A stretch of 64,000 nt of DNA from Pedobacter sp. MC2016-05 (GCF_026239735.1 NZ_JAPIVT010000002.1:248001-312000); one strand, 5' to 3'. Positions 29,965 through 39,058 are shown, counted from the stretch's first letter. Translations and numbers: made by a program. Notes: generated from the sequence alone by a model not told the origin.

Positions 29965-30694
29965 ACCACTTATCGTTTACAGCATGCTATATAATATCTC
30001 GGAGTGGATATTTCATCAATTGTGATCTCTAATAGCTGTTTTATGGTGTGAAAGGGGTTTTTAATCTGTCATTTCGGGTAATTTGGCTGAGTTTGGTCCA
30101 GTTTTATAAATTATATGCCACATCAAATGAAAGGGATAATTTTCGAGAGCCCCGAAAATATCACCATGTTTAAAAATGTCAAAACAGTTATATTGACATA
30201 TTACACAAAACCAATATCTAATGCTTCAAAGGTAGTTGACACCCCCATACAGTTCCACATTACGCCTCGAACATGGAGTACTCAGAATCTTCAGCCGATA
30301 GGTCTTGCACAGCAGGTGCACGATGAATAGCCTTAGTGCTTCCTTCCGATCATTCCTAAGTTCAGGGCCTTCCCTGTCGGCTGGCCATAGGTTTATCAAG
30401 AGCTACACTACAGCTTCTCGGAGTATTTGACCCGGCTTTAGCTCCTGGTATTACCATTTGATTGGTGGCAAGAGCTACCTTCTTTATGGATGTAGGACCC
30501 CAAAGATCCGAGAATATTGAAGTATAAAAGTTCAATTAATCTTAACGGGTTAGGTTTCTTGATGATAAGCAATGCACCATTAACCTTTGCCTGCAACTTG
30601 TACTATGGAAGGGTGACCAGCCCCTTTAACAATGCCCTTCCCTAATGCATCCTTGAACGGACCAGTTGGTCTATCCGCAATAGCCTCTCCAATT
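29965..30694. other. Intergenic, structured-looking relic
   Basis: No supported gene lies in these 730 bases. A 71-codon frame at 30115-30330 has no family and is probably chance. Minus-strand sequence between about 30480 and 30200 is richer in GC than its surroundings. It has several short self-complementary segments but no open frame, which suggests a structured RNA relic (see findings). The rest looks like decayed sequence. Confidence 0.3.
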
Positions 30695-31098
30695 TTACAT
30701 TTTCTGTAAAGTAATAATAGTACTTGTCATTTTTGTGAGCTGGTCATCTGAGAATGTCCAAACATGAACAATCTTTCCATCTTTTACCTGGAAAAGATCC
30801 ATCCCGCCAAGATCCATTGTTTTTGTTTCTTTTTTTGCTGTAAACCAAACGGGAACGGATACCAGGCCGCTACTTTTTAGCATTGGCCCGATCGGTTTTA
30901 CAACCATATTTCCAGAGGTATCTTCCTTAATTCCCATAAGCATTTGTAAAGTTTCGCCAAGATTGTTTTTCAAACAGAAAATTTATTGTTTTCCGGCTGG
31001 CACCATTTGGTTTCAGGGGTAAAGTTAGAAAATGCTTTTTCCATTTCACCATTAGACAATGCTTCAAAATATCCTGCTACAACGTCTTTCACTCCCAT
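30695..31098 (-). pseudogene. SnoaL/NTF2-like gene with a frameshift
   Basis: Two frames together encode one SnoaL-like polyketide-cyclase/NTF2 fold protein of about 134 residues. The first half starts at 31098 (MGVKDVVAGYFEALSNGEME) and hits TGA about 42 codons on, right after the codons NNKFSV. The second half continues one base out of frame (KNNLGETLQMLMG... to the stop at 30695), ending in the expected DLFQVKDGKIVHVW strand. The junction falls in the T3/A5 runs GTTTGAAAAAC, so a one-base loss or a sequencing error explains it. It follows the NmrA-like gene on the same strand and was probably part of that operon. Confidence 0.75.
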
Positions 31099-31112
31099 AT
31101 ATGGTAGTTTTT

Positions 31113-32009
31113 TTATTTAATGAAATAATCTTTTTTCTCTTTTGCCCAATCTGCCAAAGCAGTCATTTTTACGGGAAGTTTTTCCAGGATTTCGTTCATT
31201 TGAGGATTGAATTTCGAAGGATACTGTGTAGCATTCTGAAGCATCTCGTAATAGGCTGCAACACTGTTTGCACCTGCCTCACCCACCATTGGTCTTAATA
31301 TATCTCCAAATTCTTTTGGTTGCTGAGGATAATAAACGATTTCTTGCGCTACTCCTTTAGAAAATTGGGATGCCAATTCGTTTCCTTTTAGATTTTCCAA
31401 CCCGCTGATTTTGAAAGAATCCGATTTCAGGTCGGCATTGTAAATTGCTTCAACCACAAAAGCACTTACATCTCTTGAAGCGATCCAACCAATAGGCATA
31501 GCCTCTGGTGTGGGATAAGCCAATTTCCTTTCGTTTGTAATAAAAGGTGCACAAAATGGCCCCATCATGTTTTCCATATAGATGGTTGGTTCGATGATCA
31601 CATAATCCAATCCGCTGCCCTTCAGATAGTCTTTTACATCCAATTTAACATCATCAACAGGCGAACCAACTTTTTGGGATTCCAACCACCCACTTGTGTT
31701 CCAAACGATTTTTTTTACCCCATTTGCTTTGGCTGCATCAATCACATTTTTAGCGAATTGTAAACCATCAAAAGGATTGGGCAGGGATACAGGAATCATG
31801 AAAGCAATTGCATCAATGTCTTTGGTAATTTCATTGATTTTATCAGCATCTGCTAAATTTGCCAAAATGGGTGTTGCACCTGCTTGAACTAATTTTTCGA
31901 AACTTTTTTCTGAGCTTGTTGCAGCAATTACTTCTGCCCCTTTTTTCTTTGCTTCTCCTATTACATTAAATTGCTGAGAGCCTGTGGCTCCGAATACTAA
32001 TATTTTCAT
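31113..32009 (-). CDS. NmrA-like NAD(P)-binding protein
   Basis: The 298-residue protein has a Rossmann dinucleotide motif near its start (VFGATGSQQFNV, a variant of GxxGxxG) and the layout of the NmrA / atypical short-chain dehydrogenase family. The pattern VKKIVWNTSGW and a substrate pocket in the C-terminal half also fit. Relatives are NAD(P)H sensors or quinone reductases. It lies in a minus-strand operon with MBL-fold and SnoaL-like genes, divergent from an HxlR regulator, an arrangement often seen for responses to reactive electrophiles. That function is inference. Confidence 0.87.
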   Translation of the reverse strand: MKILVFGATGSQQFNVIGEAKKKGAEVIAATSSEKSFEKLVQAGATPILANLADADKINEITKDIDAIAFMIPVSLPNPFDGLQFAKNVIDAAKANGVKKIVWNTSGWLESQKVGSPVDDVKLDVKDYLKGSGLDYVIIEPTIYMENMMGPFCAPFITNERKLAYPTPEAMPIGWIASRDVSAFVVEAIYNADLKSDSFKISGLENLKGNELASQFSKGVAQEIVYYPQQPKEFGDILRPMVGEAGANSVAAYYEMLQNATQYPSKFNPQMNEILEKLPVKMTALADWAKEKKDYFIK

Positions 32010-32032
32010 TTAATTGATTTTTAGATTAAATT

Positions 32033-32800
32033 TTAAAAAATGTATGACTGTCCATCTTCTGGAACATTCACTTGATCTGTTATTAATTTTTCAACAAGAA
32101 ATTCTTTCAAATCTTTCCTTGTCAATGTATTGTGATTTACCCCTTCCATATGGCTTACTACAATTGTAGCGTTGGGAATTGCCTTATGTACCTGGAAAAT
32201 ATCTGTTTTATTCATCACCAGTTGACCCCCGAAGAAAAATTGATTGTCGCCACCATTCAGTACGACCACTTCTGGCCTGTGGTGATCCAACGCTTCCTGG
32301 ACACCTTCGTACCATACCGTGTCGGCAGCTATATAAAGGGTTTTCTCTGTTGGATGTTTCAATACCAGTCCGGAAACATGACCGGCTAGACGCAACATAA
32401 AACCCTTGCCATGCTGTGCTTTGGTTCTTGCGAGCTCAATTTCGTCAAAAGAAGAGTTTTCAGTAAGGATTTCTACATTGGTAAAACCTGATTTTTCAAT
32501 CTTCAATTGATCGGCTTGGTCTTGTACAAATATTTTAATTCCCTTGGGTAATGCATCTCCAGCAGCATTATCCCAATGATCGAAATGCAAGTGGCTTAAA
32601 AAAACAAAATCCAAATCTTTCAAAATTTCCGATTTAGAAATGGGTAAATCGTGTAATGGATTTCGTTTAAAATTCCACGTTTTTGCCGGTATAGGAGTTG
32701 TTGGTAAGGCCCCTTTATCAGAAAGCATTGGATCGACCAAAATTTTCCTGCCGGCAAATTCTACTAAAATAGTTGCATTGCGTATTTGCTGGATTTTCAT
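32033..32800 (-). CDS. MBL-fold metallo-hydrolase (UlaG-like)
   Basis: The 255-residue cytoplasmic protein has a metallo-beta-lactamase fold with zinc motif SHLHFDHWD (HxHxDH) and later ligands in AQHGKG, IAADTVWYEG and VSHMEGVNH. Similarity in layout to the secreted protein at 28153-28995 is clear, including the N-terminal IRNATILVEFAGRKILVDPM, but here there is no signal peptide. It probably hydrolyses a lactone or ester. It lies 23 bases upstream of the NmrA-like gene and is cotranscribed with it. Confidence 0.88.
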   Translation of the reverse strand: MKIQQIRNATILVEFAGRKILVDPMLSDKGALPTTPIPAKTWNFKRNPLHDLPISKSEILKDLDFVFLSHLHFDHWDNAAGDALPKGIKIFVQDQADQLKIEKSGFTNVEILTENSSFDEIELARTKAQHGKGFMLRLAGHVSGLVLKHPTEKTLYIAADTVWYEGVQEALDHHRPEVVVLNGGDNQFFFGGQLVMNKTDIFQVHKAIPNATIVVSHMEGVNHNTLTRKDLKEFLVEKLITDQVNVPEDGQSYIF

Positions 32801-32843
32801 TTTCTTTTAGTTTTAAAAATTACCGAACGGAGCCAATATAAGC

Positions 32844-33221
32844 CTAGAACATTGGATTATTATTTGCAGGTGCATCAGGCATCTCCATCATCGCATCCCA
32901 GTGCTCAGCTAATTTCCCATCCTCTATTCGATAAATATCAATAAACCTCCACTCTTTTCCGCCCATTTCGGTACGAGAATGAAGAATAACGGTATCGTCT
33001 TCTGCCACAACGTGCTTAAATACAACCTTTTGTTTTGGCACTCCTTGCGATACAAGCATTTGAATAACACCTTTTACTCCCTCCGGACCATCAGGAAGGG
33101 TCGGATTATGTTGAATAAAATTTTTACTCATCAATTCGTCTACCCCGGTAACATCTAAATCGCCAAAAATTCTTTGATAAGCTGTGATAGCTATTTGCTT
33201 GTTAGTTTCTGCTTGTGTCAT
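32844..33221 (-). CDS. SnoaL-like/NTF2-fold protein
   Basis: The 125-residue protein fits the SnoaL-like polyketide cyclase/ester cyclase family: ITAYQRIFGDLDVTGVDELM, then FIQHNPTLPDGPEGV, and the final strand WRFIDIYRIEDGKLAEHWD. These are small barrel enzymes or binding proteins. It is the first gene of the HxlR-linked operon (33221 down to 30695). Transcription probably starts near 33242 from the TATTTTTG box on the minus strand. Confidence 0.85.
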   Translation of the reverse strand: MTQAETNKQIAITAYQRIFGDLDVTGVDELMSKNFIQHNPTLPDGPEGVKGVIQMLVSQGVPKQKVVFKHVVAEDDTVILHSRTEMGGKEWRFIDIYRIEDGKLAEHWDAMMEMPDAPANNNPMF

Positions 33222-33243
33222 TATATTTATTTTAAATGATTAC

Positions 33244-33285
33244 TTGCACAAAAATAACACAATACGTACCTTTGCACAAGTACCT
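33244..33285 (+). promoter_or_regulatory. Promoter and likely operator of the HxlR gene
   Basis: TACCTTTG (33267-33274) fits TAnnTTTG, with TTG (33244-33246) 20 bases upstream. The -7 box lies inside two GTAC half-sites spaced 10 bases apart (GTACCTTTG and CAAGTAC), an imperfect inverted repeat of the kind HxlR proteins bind. A repressor here would block both divergent promoters at once. Confidence 0.45.
33249..33279 (-). promoter_or_regulatory. Promoter of the SnoaL/MBL/NmrA operon
   Basis: Read on the minus strand, TATTTTTG (33249-33256) matches the Bacteroidota -7 consensus TAnnTTTG. A TTG (33277-33279) stands 20 bases upstream as the -33 element. It lies about 28 bases before the SnoaL-like start codon. 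The -33 part overlaps the plus-strand promoter for HxlR. Confidence 0.5.
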
Positions 33286-33342
33286 ACCTATCAGTTAGAT
33301 ACTCACCAAAAGGTTAGAATTATTGATTATCAATGGAAAAAA

Positions 33343-33663
33343 ATGAAAAAAAATCCAGCTTGCGACGACAGGTGTCCTGTAAGAGCTTCCTTATCATTGC
33401 TTAGTGGCAAATGGACATTAATGATATTGTTCCAGATCAACGAAAACGTAGTACGATATGGTGAACTGAAAAGGGCAGTTACGGGCATCAGTGAGAAAAT
33501 GCTTATACAGGAATTGAATATGCTCATTGAACATAAATTGGTCTCGAAAAAAATCTACCATGAAATTCCGCCGAAGGTAGAATATCGCCTAACTGATCTG
33601 GGATTGAAAACTTTGCCCATTGTAGACAAACTAGCTGAATTCGGGCTCGAAAACCTCGTTTAA
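33343..33663 (+). CDS. HxlR-family winged-helix regulator
   Basis: I place the start at 33343 (MKKNPACDDRCPVRASL), giving 106 residues, which is normal for the family. The longer frame to 33184 would overlap the divergent gene and its promoters. The winged helix contains LLSGKWTLMILFQI, RYGELKRAVTGISEKML and the wing strand VEYRLTDLG. HxlR proteins are dimeric repressors or activators, often sensing electrophiles through an N-terminal cysteine. Here Cys residues 7 and 11 are in that position. It diverges from the SnoaL/MBL/NmrA operon and most likely controls it. Confidence 0.88.
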   Translation: MKKNPACDDRCPVRASLSLLSGKWTLMILFQINENVVRYGELKRAVTGISEKMLIQELNMLIEHKLVSKKIYHEIPPKVEYRLTDLGLKTLPIVDKLAEFGLENLV

Positions 33664-33753
33664 CAATCATCCTGTTAAACCATAATGGATAAGGCTGAAA
33701 TATTTAATAAATCTTATTAAAAAACTATTGTCATAACTTCAAAATAAAAAAAA

Positions 33754-34626
33754 ATGAGAACCCAAAAATTTCATAAAACTGAATGCGGGGTAGATTTTCT
33801 GATTAATATTTTGCCTTCTGAGGAAATCAAGGAAGGCTACCTAAAGAAAGAAACTTACGATACAGATTACCTGGAGATCATCTTTTTTAAGAAGGGCAGT
33901 GGTCATATTATATTGAATCATAATAAAATAACGATTAAGGATAATAGTATCATATTCATTTCGCCATTCCAAAAACGGGAATGGAACCTTAATCCCGATG
34001 GCCTGGATTTTATAGTTCTGGTTTTTCAGGAAGATTTTTTGAATGATTTTTTTTCCGACAAATTATTCACTTATCGGTTGCTGTACTTTTACCAATTAGC
34101 ATACCCTTTGTACATGCAGCTTGATAAGCCACTTGTGGAACGGTATTATTCCCTTCTTGCCGAAATAAAACTGGAATTGATTAAGACAAGGACTGACAGT
34201 GTGCACATTATCCGTTCGCTAATCTATTATCTGCTTCAAAAACTGAACCGGGAATATGCCGAGAAACATCATTTGGCAATCGAAAAAAACCAGCATAACG
34301 ATGCTTTTCAATTCAAGCAATTGATAGAGGCTCACATTAAAGAAAAACAGCGTATTAATGATTACACCGAACTGCTAAACATTAACCGTATTGCACTTAA
34401 TAAAGCGGTAAAAGAACAATTTAACGTCACAGCTTCACACTTGTTAAAACAGCGTCTACTTGTTGCCATTAAGGATTACCTGATCCATTCCAATCTTACC
34501 GTTGGAGAGATCGCGTTTCAGCTGAACTTTTCCGAACCCAACCATTTAATGCGCTTTTTCAAGACTCAGACAGGGATTACCACAACTGATTTTTTAAATG
34601 AATATCAAAATGGTAGCAATACTTAG
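33754..34626 (+). CDS. AraC-family transcriptional regulator
   Basis: The 290-residue protein has an N-terminal cupin half (DYLEIIFFKKGSGHIILNHN) and a C-terminal AraC domain ending QLNFSEPNHLMRFFKTQTG. The first helix-turn-helix (NDYTELLNINRIALNKAVKE) is typical of the Bacteroidota branch. It precedes the cysteine hydrolase gene by about 75 bases and may regulate it. The effector is unknown. Confidence 0.85.
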   Translation: MRTQKFHKTECGVDFLINILPSEEIKEGYLKKETYDTDYLEIIFFKKGSGHIILNHNKITIKDNSIIFISPFQKREWNLNPDGLDFIVLVFQEDFLNDFFSDKLFTYRLLYFYQLAYPLYMQLDKPLVERYYSLLAEIKLELIKTRTDSVHIIRSLIYYLLQKLNREYAEKHHLAIEKNQHNDAFQFKQLIEAHIKEKQRINDYTELLNINRIALNKAVKEQFNVTASHLLKQRLLVAIKDYLIHSNLTVGEIAFQLNFSEPNHLMRFFKTQTGITTTDFLNEYQNGSNT

Positions 34627-34700
34627 TGTTTTGGTATTAAGCAGAAGATTACACATCGCTAGCTTTGTTTCCTTTTCAGAAACAAATAAATATAATAGAT

Positions 34701-35252
34701 ATGAGTAAAAAAGCATTAATTGTAATCGACATCCAAAATGAGTACTTTGAAAATGGAGCCCTTGAACTGGTAAATCCAGTGGCGGCAAGCTTAAATGCTA
34801 GAAAGATACTGGAGCATTTCAGATCAAACAATTTACCCATTGCCCATATACAGCACGTATCGGCTAACCCAGAAGCCATGCCTATTTTTGTTAAGGGGAC
34901 AAATGGTATAAAAATCCACGAAAACGTTAAGCCACTTGATGGAGAAAATGTTTTTCAGAAATTTTATCCAAACAGCTTCAGAGAAACGGGTCTTTTGGAT
35001 TATTTAAAAGAAAATGATGTAACCGAGGTGGTAATTGCTGGAATGATGACACACATGTGCGTAGATGCAACCACACGTGCTGCATTTGACTTTGGGTACC
35101 AATGTACCGTTATCGGCGATGCCTGTGCCTCGAGAGATCTGGAAATTAATGGGAAAACAGTAAAAGCGGATGATGTGCACCATGCATTTTTAGCTGCATT
35201 AGCATTTTTCTATGCAGAGATAAAAAATACCGAAGAATTTTTATCCATCTAA
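34701..35252 (+). CDS. Isochorismatase-family cysteine hydrolase
   Basis: I place the start at 34701 (MSKKALIVIDIQ), giving 183 residues; the frame open to 34665 adds only a poor leader. The fold shows the catalytic Asp in VIDIQNEY, Lys in the middle and the nucleophile cysteine in GMMTHMCVDATTR. Family members hydrolyse isochorismate, nicotinamide or other amides, and many in Bacteroidota are of unknown substrate. It ends just before a strong terminator shared with the convergent MATE gene. Confidence 0.88.
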   Translation: MSKKALIVIDIQNEYFENGALELVNPVAASLNARKILEHFRSNNLPIAHIQHVSANPEAMPIFVKGTNGIKIHENVKPLDGENVFQKFYPNSFRETGLLDYLKENDVTEVVIAGMMTHMCVDATTRAAFDFGYQCTVIGDACASRDLEINGKTVKADDVHHAFLAALAFFYAEIKNTEEFLSI

Positions 35253-35269
35253 AAGCAAGAATTAAAAGT

Positions 35270-35308
35270 AAAAAAGCCCAGTTGTGAAACTCACGACTGG
35301 GCTTTTTT
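35270..35308. terminator. Bidirectional terminator
   Basis: AAAAAAGCCCAGT (35270-35282) and ACTGGGCTTTTTT (35296-35308) form a 13-base perfect stem, and inner GTGA/TCAC extend the pairing. Runs of A and T on the two sides give U tails in both directions. It sits between the stops of the convergent hydrolase and MATE genes. Confidence 0.93.
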
Positions 35309-35311
35309 TAC

Positions 35312-36670
35312 CTATAATGTTTTTATCTGATGTTTGATGATATATCGATATCTAAAATATAACAGAATGGAAGAAGTTAATAACCCAAGCGTTAAACCGT
35401 ACCAAATTCCCTGTACACCAATGTTCAACCTAATTCCTAAAAAATAGGCTGCGGGCAAACCAACAATCCAATAGGCAAAAAAAGTTATGGATGTTGGGAT
35501 TTTAACGTCACCCATCCCCCTCAAAGTACCCAAACCAACGACCTGGGTGCCGTCAAACAACTGAAAAATGCCTGCAATGATCAATAATTGTGCAGCCATA
35601 GACACTACATCTGTATCACTTGTTATGATATAGGGCAGATGTTGATTAAACAGTATGAAGATAAAAGCAAAAAACAGCATAAAAATAATGACTAAGTGAT
35701 ATGAAACCCGAGCAAATTTCTGGATCCTAAAATAATTTTGCTTCCCGAAATTATTGCCTACTTTAATCGTAGCCGCTGAGGCGATACCACTGGCCATCAT
35801 ATAGGTCATCGCCACAAAAGTTATTGCAGTCTGGTGTGCTGCTTGTTGCATAGCTCCAATTTTACCAGCCATTAATGCAGCCACTGCAAATGCGCCGATT
35901 TCAAAAATATACTGCATGGCAACGGGCACACTAATCCTAACGACTTTACCAATTCTCTTGAAATCAATGAAACGAATGGAAAATTGCTGAATGTAAGCTT
36001 TAAAATTCCTTGATTTTAAAACATACCACCCCATTACCAGCATCATCAGTATTCTATCTATCAGGGTTGCAATACCTATTCCTTTTACCCCCATGGGTGG
36101 AAATCCAAACATTCCCTTCACCAAAATTACGGCCAATACCAGATTAATTACATTTCCCCATATCGTAATTTGCATTGCCTGCTTTGTAAAACCAAGTCCC
36201 TCTGCAAATTGCTTGAAAGCCTGAAATATCATCAAGGGCAAAATAGAAATGCCTAAAAGCATCAAATAAGGTTTTGCAGTTTCAACAACCCTAGGATCCT
36301 GATCTACGTGGATCATTGCAAACATAGATCCGTAGTATACAACCAAAAAGAGCAGTACGGCAGCCATTGTATTTATCCATAAACTATTAGAAAGCAGTTT
36401 GGCACATTCTCGATGATCTGATTTTCCATTTTCCTGCGCAATTAGCGGTGTTAATCCGTAAGCAATCCCCATCCCAAGCACTAAAACCACCATAAAAACG
36501 GAATGTACCAGTGATACTGCTGCAAGCGATATTGTTCCGGCATAATGTCCAATGATGATTGAGTCCACTGCCAATACCAAAGTGTGCCCAAGTTGTGATA
36601 CCACTACAGGACCAGCCAGCACCATAGCACTTTTATAGTAGATTTTAATGGACTTATATTTTTGTATCAT
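35312..36670 (-). CDS. MATE-family multidrug/organic cation exporter
   Basis: The 452-residue protein has about 12 membrane segments and the two-bundle layout of MATE exporters. The N-terminal part has the GPVVVSQLGHTLVLAVDSIIIGHYAG segment, and each half has a conserved loop, for example AAHQTAITFVAM. These carriers expel drugs or metabolites with Na+ or H+. Length is typical. It is isolated, ending at the shared terminator, with no regulator beside it. Confidence 0.92.
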   Translation of the reverse strand: MIQKYKSIKIYYKSAMVLAGPVVVSQLGHTLVLAVDSIIIGHYAGTISLAAVSLVHSVFMVVLVLGMGIAYGLTPLIAQENGKSDHRECAKLLSNSLWINTMAAVLLFLVVYYGSMFAMIHVDQDPRVVETAKPYLMLLGISILPLMIFQAFKQFAEGLGFTKQAMQITIWGNVINLVLAVILVKGMFGFPPMGVKGIGIATLIDRILMMLVMGWYVLKSRNFKAYIQQFSIRFIDFKRIGKVVRISVPVAMQYIFEIGAFAVAALMAGKIGAMQQAAHQTAITFVAMTYMMASGIASAATIKVGNNFGKQNYFRIQKFARVSYHLVIIFMLFFAFIFILFNQHLPYIITSDTDVVSMAAQLLIIAGIFQLFDGTQVVGLGTLRGMGDVKIPTSITFFAYWIVGLPAAYFLGIRLNIGVQGIWYGLTLGLLTSSILLYFRYRYIIKHQIKTL

Positions 36671-37208
36671 AACAAATGATTTGCTTGCCCCAATTGAATC
36701 AAGCCGAAAATATCAATCACAGTTAAACTACCAGCTATAATTAAGTTTTTAGGGGCTTTAAAGCTGCAAAATTAGCTGTTAGCGCATCGGACCTACTACC
36801 AAAATTCTGCAAAAGCCTACCATTTTGATAAACCGAAGCAAATAAATCGTGATGATTGACTAGACAATTACGCTTTATTGTAAAAAGCGAATTTATATTC
36901 AAAGATTTTTTTTTTTAGGCTACGGCTTTATAACCAATTTAATTCCAATATTTTACCAGCAGCTCATGTGTAGAAATGATTGCATCAAGAATGGCTGCTT
37001 TAAGAACCTAGAAAACAGAAAGATATTATTTAGCCATTGTGATTCACTGTCCATGAACATTAAGATGATTTAACGCGCGGAGCGCGTCCCGAGTGATTCA
37101 GTAAATCCACTAAAGAAATCAGGTGGCGAAAAGCCACCTTTATCAATTCGGATGCATTCTACCCAGGCTTTCAAAATCTGCGCATAAATCAAATGCTTTC
37201 TGTCCGCG
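36671..37208. other. Intergenic boundary of the accessory island
   Basis: No gene is supported here. A 67-codon minus-strand frame (37070-37273) overlaps the end of the broken DUF932 gene and is a shadow. A small hairpin with AGGTGGC and GCCACCT arms around 37120-37140 could be a terminator for the DUF932 gene. The ordinary chromosome appears to end in this stretch. Confidence 0.4.
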
Positions 37209-37651
37209 CTACATACCCATTCCCAGCATAATGCTTTTAAATTTATTTTCAGCATTCGGATAATTTTTGACATTTTGGAAATAGCCCGTTACGGCATTAT
37301 ATGCCCAAATAAAGTTCCTTTGGTGGACTTTTCCATTTGTGAGGGTGCACTAAGGGCAAACTCGTAAACATTTTCCACGATATTCAGGTAATGGGTGGAT
37401 AGTAGATCCCTTTTTTCTTCCTGCAGACTGGTGAGCACTTGCCTACTTGGCGCCATGGCAACTTCGATCAGTTGCTTAACTTCCTTGTCGTTGATCCGAA
37501 TTTTCGCCCAATGGTTGTATAGTCCCTCCATTTCCTGCCCTAGCCTTTTACTAATGCCCATCAACTGATGCGCTTGCTTAAGCCTTTCGGTCGCACTGGA
37601 AGTGTGCCTGATACTGATGGTATTCTGCTGGTTTTTCATGGCTGCATTCAA
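37209..37651 (-). pseudogene. DUF932 phage/plasmid-type protein, 3' fragment with frameshift
   Basis: This is the C-terminal part of a DUF932 protein, a family found on phages, plasmids and conjugative elements. The frame from 37651 reads ERLKQAHQLMGISKRLGQEM and on to KSTKGTLFG, then stops at 37289. One base out of frame, the expected family ending continues as AYNAVTGYFQNVKNYPNA and finishes at 37209. So a single base has been lost around 37300. The 5' portion is missing: the fragment begins at the 3' end of a group II intron relic. Confidence 0.75.
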
Positions 37652-37654
37652 GGG

Positions 37655-38509
37655 TTAGGGTGAGGTCACGGGTCGCCCCGCAACCTTCCCCACAGATCTG
37701 GACGTGCCCCTTTCAGGGCATCCAGCTCCCAGACTTAACTTATCCGCATAATGTTGTCTGCGGTGACAACGCTTGTGAACTAATTGCATGTTTGATAATT
37801 TGTTGTCCATTCGATTCTTGTTCTTATGGTGTCTTTCCCATGATTCATACCAGTGCAACTTACTTGTACACAGGGGGCAGTAGCCCTCTTGTTTCCTGTA
37901 AAGTTTCTCTGCCATTGACCCCGTTAATATTGCGTTTCTGCAACTCCAATACTCGGTATCTCCATCAAAAGGGCTCCTTGCCGTTTGAACTTTCTTCCAT
38001 AGAACAGCAGTACTTATATCAAATATGCCAAATGCGACATCTCCTAAAATGTAACGGTCAACTAACCTTCCTTTTCGTTCTACTTTCCCCACATACCGTT
38101 TCATAAAGTCATGTCGGCTACTACGATGTTTATGCACATCTTCATACGCTTTATAGAGAATTGAATCCAACTCCCGTCTTAGCTTCATAAATCCATGTGA
38201 CGCATCCATAGCCCATTTGTAATAATTCAGCCACCCGTTGACCATCATTCTCAAATGGTCTGCCTTTTTAGTAAGTTCACTTTTGTTACTGTACTCAAAT
38301 AACCGAATCATTTTCGTCCATTCTCTGATTTTCTTTGCGAAAGCATACACTTTATCAGGGTCGGGGTAAAACGTAACTTTTTGTAATTTGTCATGCTTTC
38401 CACTTCTCCATTTATCGAATACAAAGCCAAGGAACTTGAAGCTTTCGCCTTTGTGGAATTCTACCTGTCGGGTCTTGGATTCACTAAGTTTTAGCCCTCG
38501 TTTTTCCAA
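37655..38509 (-). pseudogene. ltrA: Group II intron maturase, C-terminal fragment with HNH domain
   Basis: The open frame of 284 codons begins inside the RT thumb region (EKRGLKLSESKTRQV, FLGFVFDKWRS). It continues through the maturase X domain (group II maturase-specific: LTKKADHLRMMVNGWLNYY) and an HNH endonuclease domain (CPLCTSKLHWYESWERHH ... HKRCHRRQHY). The fingers and palm with the YADD box are missing. The called first codon is TTG and has no meaning as a start; the real frame continues upstream to stop codons near 38540. The last 25 codons run through intron domains V and VI, which is unusual because most such genes stop before domain V. Confidence 0.8.
37695..37728 (-). ncRNA. Group II intron domain V
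   Basis: Read on the minus strand, this 34-base hairpin starts GAGCTGGATGC, has the GAAA tetraloop and ends GCACGTCCAGATC. The AGC catalytic triad, the two-base bulge region and the terminal loop agree with the domain V consensus. One lower-stem pair (third position, G opposite A) deviates from the usual G-U wobble, which fits a decaying copy. Confidence 0.8.
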
Positions 38510-38545
38510 TATCTTGGGTAGTACTTCCAGTTTGGCAATTTGTTT

Positions 38546-39058
38546 GTCTCACACTTATTCGCTATTAACTGGTGGTGAGTCCAGAAAGAAAGGGGAATAC
38601 TCCAGTTATGTTCCATGTATTATAATTTTGAAAATGCAAATAGATAGAATATCAGAATAAAAAGCCCTAAATTTCTGTATAGCTTATCGGACTTTCAGCT
38701 GCCTTAGTTGATGAAATATTAACACCAATCACTTTCAAAACTAAGGTAAATATGGAATTTCTGATCCATCAACACAATTGATGCTCGAAGCTACTTTGGC
38801 TTATTCTATGGAACCAGGATTGCGACAAGATTGGGATAAGACACCATTTTTGAAAATATGTGAAGCATTTTCTGGGCTTATATCTAGATAAAAAATTAAA
38901 CCTCTTTTATTGGCCTAAAGCTCATTGTTTAACAAACCGATCATTTAACCCCTTCCTGGCAAACTCCTACCAGACAGGCCAGCATAACAATAACAATTTC
39001 ATTTTCGGTGACAAGGGGTCAATTATACTAGTTCATCCAGCAAGGTCGGCAAGGAGAA
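38546..39058. other. Intergenic with a decayed gene scrap
   Basis: No intact gene. From about 38693 to the stop at 38891 on the plus strand, two frames joined by a one-base shift near 38750 read like one protein end (ALVDEILTPITFKTK then GKYGISDPSTQ ... CEAFSGLISR). No family is recognised. It is best taken as a pseudogene scrap left by earlier insertions. Confidence 0.35.

Larger units (their letters stand above)
37652..38545 (-). mobile_element. Group II intron, 5'-truncated
   Basis: The segment holds the 3' half of a group II intron: the end of the reverse-transcriptase/maturase frame, a domain V hairpin (37695-37728) and a domain VI-like hairpin (37664-37685) right before the DUF932 fragment. 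Upstream of about 38545 the maturase frame breaks at stop codons and the catalytic RT core, domain I and the 5' splice site are absent. The element cannot splice or move alone. Exact ends are approximate. Confidence 0.75.

Noticed and set aside
30115..30330. 71-codon frame in the 730-base gap
   Set aside because: It has no family and its end runs into a segment that looks like structured non-coding sequence.
37070..37273. 67-codon minus-strand frame
   Set aside because: The true frame here is the end of the frameshifted DUF932 gene, which overlaps it in another phase.
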